Source of the DNA: Gibbula magus
Taxonomy: Eukaryota > Mollusca > Gastropoda > Trochida > Trochidae
Direction: 5' to 3'
Length of the DNA: 64,000 bases
Assembly: GCA_936450465.1 (NCBI GenBank)
Contig: OW388289.1
Coordinates: 79,348,593 to 79,412,592 of the forward strand
Positions 60,515 to 64,000 of the stretch are shown here, piece by piece. The position numbers and the translations under genes are program-made. Each line of letters begins with the position of its first letter. Within the stretch, counting starts at the first letter, position 1. The notes under the pieces were generated by a model, which saw only the letters and a list, made by a program, of their open reading frames with translations, was not told where the DNA came from and searched no databases.

Positions 60515-61500
60515 TTAACCTCGTAATTCTAACATATGTAAGTAGATCGACATTCTTATCAAATGATGCTGAGAAACATTCGAACTTGAATAAATGAATA
60601 AATGGATAATATTTATCTTTTCACAAAAACCTTGAACCCATTGCAGTCCTCTATCAGTCCGAAACAAAAGAGCATACACATTATTGACATCAGGAGAATT
60701 GAAAATACCCTGGCCACCAAATTGCTTCATACTTTCCATAAGCTGATTAATAAAAATAATAAATAATTGAGTGCTAAGGATGCATCCTTGCCTAGTACCA
60801 ATACTACAATCATAATAAATTGAAAGACCATGAGATGTTCTGACACAAGCAGATAATCTACCATACATTGATGAAAGAATGTTATCAAATTTGCCATATA
60901 TACCAACCTTTTACAGACTTGACAAAAGAACTTCATGATTTACAAAAATAAAACCTTCCTTTCCTCTTACATGCATATTTCTGTACCATTGGAGACAGGA
61001 AATATGATCAGTAGTAGAATAATTGACCCTGAATCCTGCCTGAGCTTCATGGATAATATTCTTCACCTCACACCTCACCTTTAAACTGCTATTTAAAATT
61101 GAAGTAAATATCGTGCACACAGAGTCTATAACAGAAATACCTCTATAGTTATTAGGGTTACTTTTCACACCAGATTTGAAAAGGGACATATAATACTTTA
61201 CCCCAAGACACATGAAAAATACCATCATGAAAAATATTGTTAAATAACACTGTTAAGTAATTGCTAATGTAGGATTTTGAAGCTTAAATAAGGTCAATTG
61301 CGATACAATCTGGTCCACGAGATTTATTTTTTGCCAGCTTATTAATGTGGGGTAACACTTCATTTTCACTGATGCCATCATTTAGCTCATTATCTTCATT
61401 CATATCCGAATTGACATTTCATTCACTTTCATCATCCGCAGTCACAGTTAAGAGCTTAGAGAAGAGGGCGAAACAGTCATCAGAGCTATTTTCTATGAAA
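60515..61500 (-). pseudogene. LINE reverse-transcriptase relic
   Basis: The minus strand, read from high to low coordinates, carries the linker and RT core of a non-LTR retrotransposon in broken frames. At 61500-61280 it reads LNDGISENEVLPHINKLAKN and RGPD. At 61228-60911 it reads SNPNNYRGISVIDS, FTSILN and EAQAGFRVNYSTTDH. At 60868-60515 it reads YYDCSIGTRQGCILSTQLFI. The catalytic FADD position appears as LLFRTD, and LSP is LST, so the active site is lost. At least two frame changes and a stop separate the parts. Dead insertion, clade not determined. Confidence 0.85.
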
Positions 61501-61569
61501 GTGTTAAAGAAACGATACCATACAAATACAAGGTATGTCAATCCACGAGCATTACATAGAATTATATAA

Positions 61570-62390
61570 TGTATCCAGAAGCCAAATAAACTAAATTTGA
61601 AATTTCGCCAAAAAATATATGTTCGTATTTCTGAGAAACATGCGGTTTAAGAAATCGTCGTTTTCGAATCTTCTTAACTAGACTAGAGTCACGAGGGCCT
61701 TTGAGTTTGTTTTATGACGTCCAAACAGTAATGATGCGTCAATCAATGTAAGTCGAAGAAGGTAGATTAAGCCGATGACAACTTATACTAACATAGTTTC
61801 CATATTCAATAAAAGTTACTTTAAACATCAAACCTTATGTGCAGAATAATCCTTTGAACTAATTTTAGCACGACAACACATCAGAAATATTAACTATCAT
61901 AATCTCATGACTGACAATTTGTATATTCCTACACGAGATATATATATATATCATCATCGCGGACATTCAAAATCGACTTTATTATGCAGAAATATTTTGT
62001 GTTTGACTCTCTTGAACATTTTGTATTGTTTCTTTTGCCCGTCGATGTACAAAGCGTGTTCAATGTTCATTGGATAGGAATTTTTCAAAACATAAAATGC
62101 AACAAAAAGTATTAGGCAATTTATTAGTTATTGGATATTGAGACAGCTAATTGAATCAAGTTTAAAGTATTTAGGACATTAGCGTCTTAATAGAAAGTAA
62201 ACTTTGGACAAATGGCCCTATCATTAACAAAACATTTGATATCTAAAACGCAGATGTAGATTTTGTAGAATATGGAACTATATTGACTACAATAAACACA
62301 CCAAGAAACTTCTCACGAGACACGTGGTTGCATGATTCACAGAGAGTGTTGAGTGACCCTCCTGAGAACCAGTAATTCAATAAGACACAG
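61570..62390. other. No gene seen
   Basis: AT-rich, with a short TATATATA run near 61939. No open frame with recognisable content. Confidence 0.4.
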
Positions 62391-62476
62391 ACCTGGGAGC
62401 AGTTGCCGTGGAACATGTTCGTACTCTATCATATGCTGGGCGTGAAGCATGTACACATTACAGTAATTACCCCTGA
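62391..62476 (+). CDS. Possible terminal exon of the 58.5 kb gene
   Basis: After ATAAGACACAG the frame reads (Y)LGAVAVEHVRTLSYAGREAC and THYSNYP, then TGA. The phase fits the exon ending at 60115. The acceptor has a weak pyrimidine tract. A competing acceptor at 62651 (CTTTCTGCACTGTCAG) also fits, so this assignment is weak. Confidence 0.25.
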
Positions 62477-64000
62477 ACTCAATTCCATGACGTTGCCTTT
62501 TAACTGAGTAATTAGCCGTGTGTTTTCGGAGATCATTAGTTGAAACAAATTGTACTTTAATTTGTATTTGACATTACTTGATTCATAACCGTTTTCTTTC
62601 CTTAACCTGTCTATGAAACACTGCAACTATTATGTGACCTTTCTGCACTGTCAGATTCAGAGTCCGGTGTGGTTTGGTGCTATTTCCGCTTTTTAAACAT
62701 AAACTGTATCCATATACAGGTTTAGATATAGATATCATAAGCTATCATGAACACGAGAACACGTATCACGAGGAATCCAAAAACATCGAAAAAATATCAT
62801 TCGTTCCCCTGATGGCTTTGGAATATAACTTGTAAAACATAATTGAATTTACCTCAGCGTAATGCATTGTTCAAGTTCATTATATACACAGTACACATAG
62901 CCGTTTATTGCTATCCTGTTAAATGATGTGTACTTAGAGTATCAGTAGATACCCCTTGAGGACAAGATTACGCCTACGTCACTGTATCTATAATATCAAG
63001 GCACACCCTTCATCCTGAGTAGAAACATTCCAGTCCTAATCACGTCACCTAATTGCAGAACAAGCTGCATGTTCCATCTGGATCTGCAATAAATTAAGGT
63101 TGGTTTGACCCTCTCCGAGTGTGTAGCCGCCCATTGCTGCTCTGCTGTGGCAAGATGTATAGCCAATTATATATTGGGGCTGGTCGTAGTGATGATTATA
63201 GGGAAGCAGGTGATGAATGCATAGAGAAATAAATAACCAAGTTATCAATTATATTCGCCTGGTTTAAGTTATTTCATGGTTCTTTTAATTAGTCCTGAGC
63301 TCAACATTCTTGGTTTCAATTCTGGATTGCAAATATAATTATTTGGCAGTTGAAATAATTGTCACCTATATAAGCACTCCTTATAGAAAGAGCCAGCGAT
63401 TTCGATGTTTATGAATGATAAAATGTTAGAGAAGTCACCATATACATGTAAGTCTTCGTATCACTGAATATTCTGAACATATTAATATATAATTTATCTT
63501 TGTACCTTGTCTAATATTTCCCCAAATTTAATCCAAGAGTCCTTTTTATCTTCATCTTCCCATCTCTATAATGACGTAAAATGACGTAGTATCCTATCTA
63601 ATTAAATGTTAACAGCAATAACAGAGTTTTCTCTATGCATGAACACTGTATTCGCCATCGTTGCGATCAGAAATAACGTTATTTTCCAAATATAGATTAA
63701 AACACATACCAACCACAGAAAGAAGAGATTGATGCACGACAGGCCTAGTGTCCCTTATCGATTTCTGACTGTAGACTGCTGATGTTCATTACCTGGCAGG
63801 GTATTATTCATTGTGTCGGCTTGCAGACCTCAGACTACTTACAAAAGATAGTTCAGAGTGGTTAATGATAACAGATGGAATTACATGTAACTTCGAATGA
63901 GATCATTGCGATAGTCTGGGGGCATGATGGCATACACTCACCATAATGATGTTTTAGCATTGAGAAATATATTCATTAGGGACATGTTAACCACTTCTGA
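62477..64000. other. No firm gene; two coding-like patches
   Basis: The minus strand at 63060-63165 is open and balanced (SCHSRAAMGGYTLGEGQTNL). The plus strand after GATTTCTGACTGTAG (63756-63770) is open for about 41 codons (TADVHYLAGYYSLCRLADLR) to a TGA. Neither could be joined to other exons. Confidence 0.25.

Noticed and set aside
1..64000. CRISPR array, bacterial operon, prophage or biosynthetic cluster
   Set aside because: The sequence is intron-rich animal DNA. No evenly spaced repeats with unique spacers and no prokaryotic gene organisation were seen.

Overview
The window looks like nuclear DNA of an invertebrate, most likely a mollusc. It is AT-rich (by eye about two thirds), genes are cut into many short exons with GT..AG introns, there is no operon structure, and it carries LINE, SINE and MITE-like relics. 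The species cannot be named from the sequence. Exon models below were built by hand from splice signals, reading phase and protein sense; no transcript evidence was available.

The backbone is one large plus-strand gene, from about 17.1 kb to beyond 56.3 kb, encoding a secreted ADAMTS-like (ADAMTSL) matrix glycoprotein. I resolve 16 coding exons (17497-56288), about 1462 residues, with every junction in phase: signal peptide, thrombospondin type-1 repeat (TSR) 1, ADAMTS cysteine-rich module, spacer, a very long acidic-then-basic low-complexity insert in one 2.3 kb exon, six more TSRs and a C-terminal PLAC module. There is no protease domain. Domain order is closest to ADAMTSL2. The first coding exon supplies only MDIS plus two bases and is followed by a 21 kb intron.

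Around and inside it are weaker models of small genes that I could not name. On the minus strand: a terminal exon at 313-522; three exons at 5348-6656; and a longer gene with exons at 18297-18404, 16756-16878, 16521-16663 and a terminal exon at 13510-13670. That longer gene would straddle the ADAMTSL promoter and first exon on the opposite strand. On the plus strand: a small secreted-protein gene with exons at 29377, 36273, 38081 and probably 40488 (tandem AATAAA at 40692), sitting in ADAMTSL introns 1 and 2; and a possible new gene starting at 58513.

Repeats: degenerate LINE relics (3080-3757 plus; 60515-61500 minus), a tRNA-derived SINE (53908-54145), an 82-85 bp inverted repeat with two hammerhead-ribozyme-like cores (20104-20280), a MITE-like palindrome (43730-43889), a dispersed repeat pair (about 9.2 and 45.4 kb), two minisatellite-like arrays bracketing 4.0-8.1 kb, and a TTTA microsatellite. 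The ADAMTSL call is firm. The small gene models are hypotheses resting on splice signals and phase.
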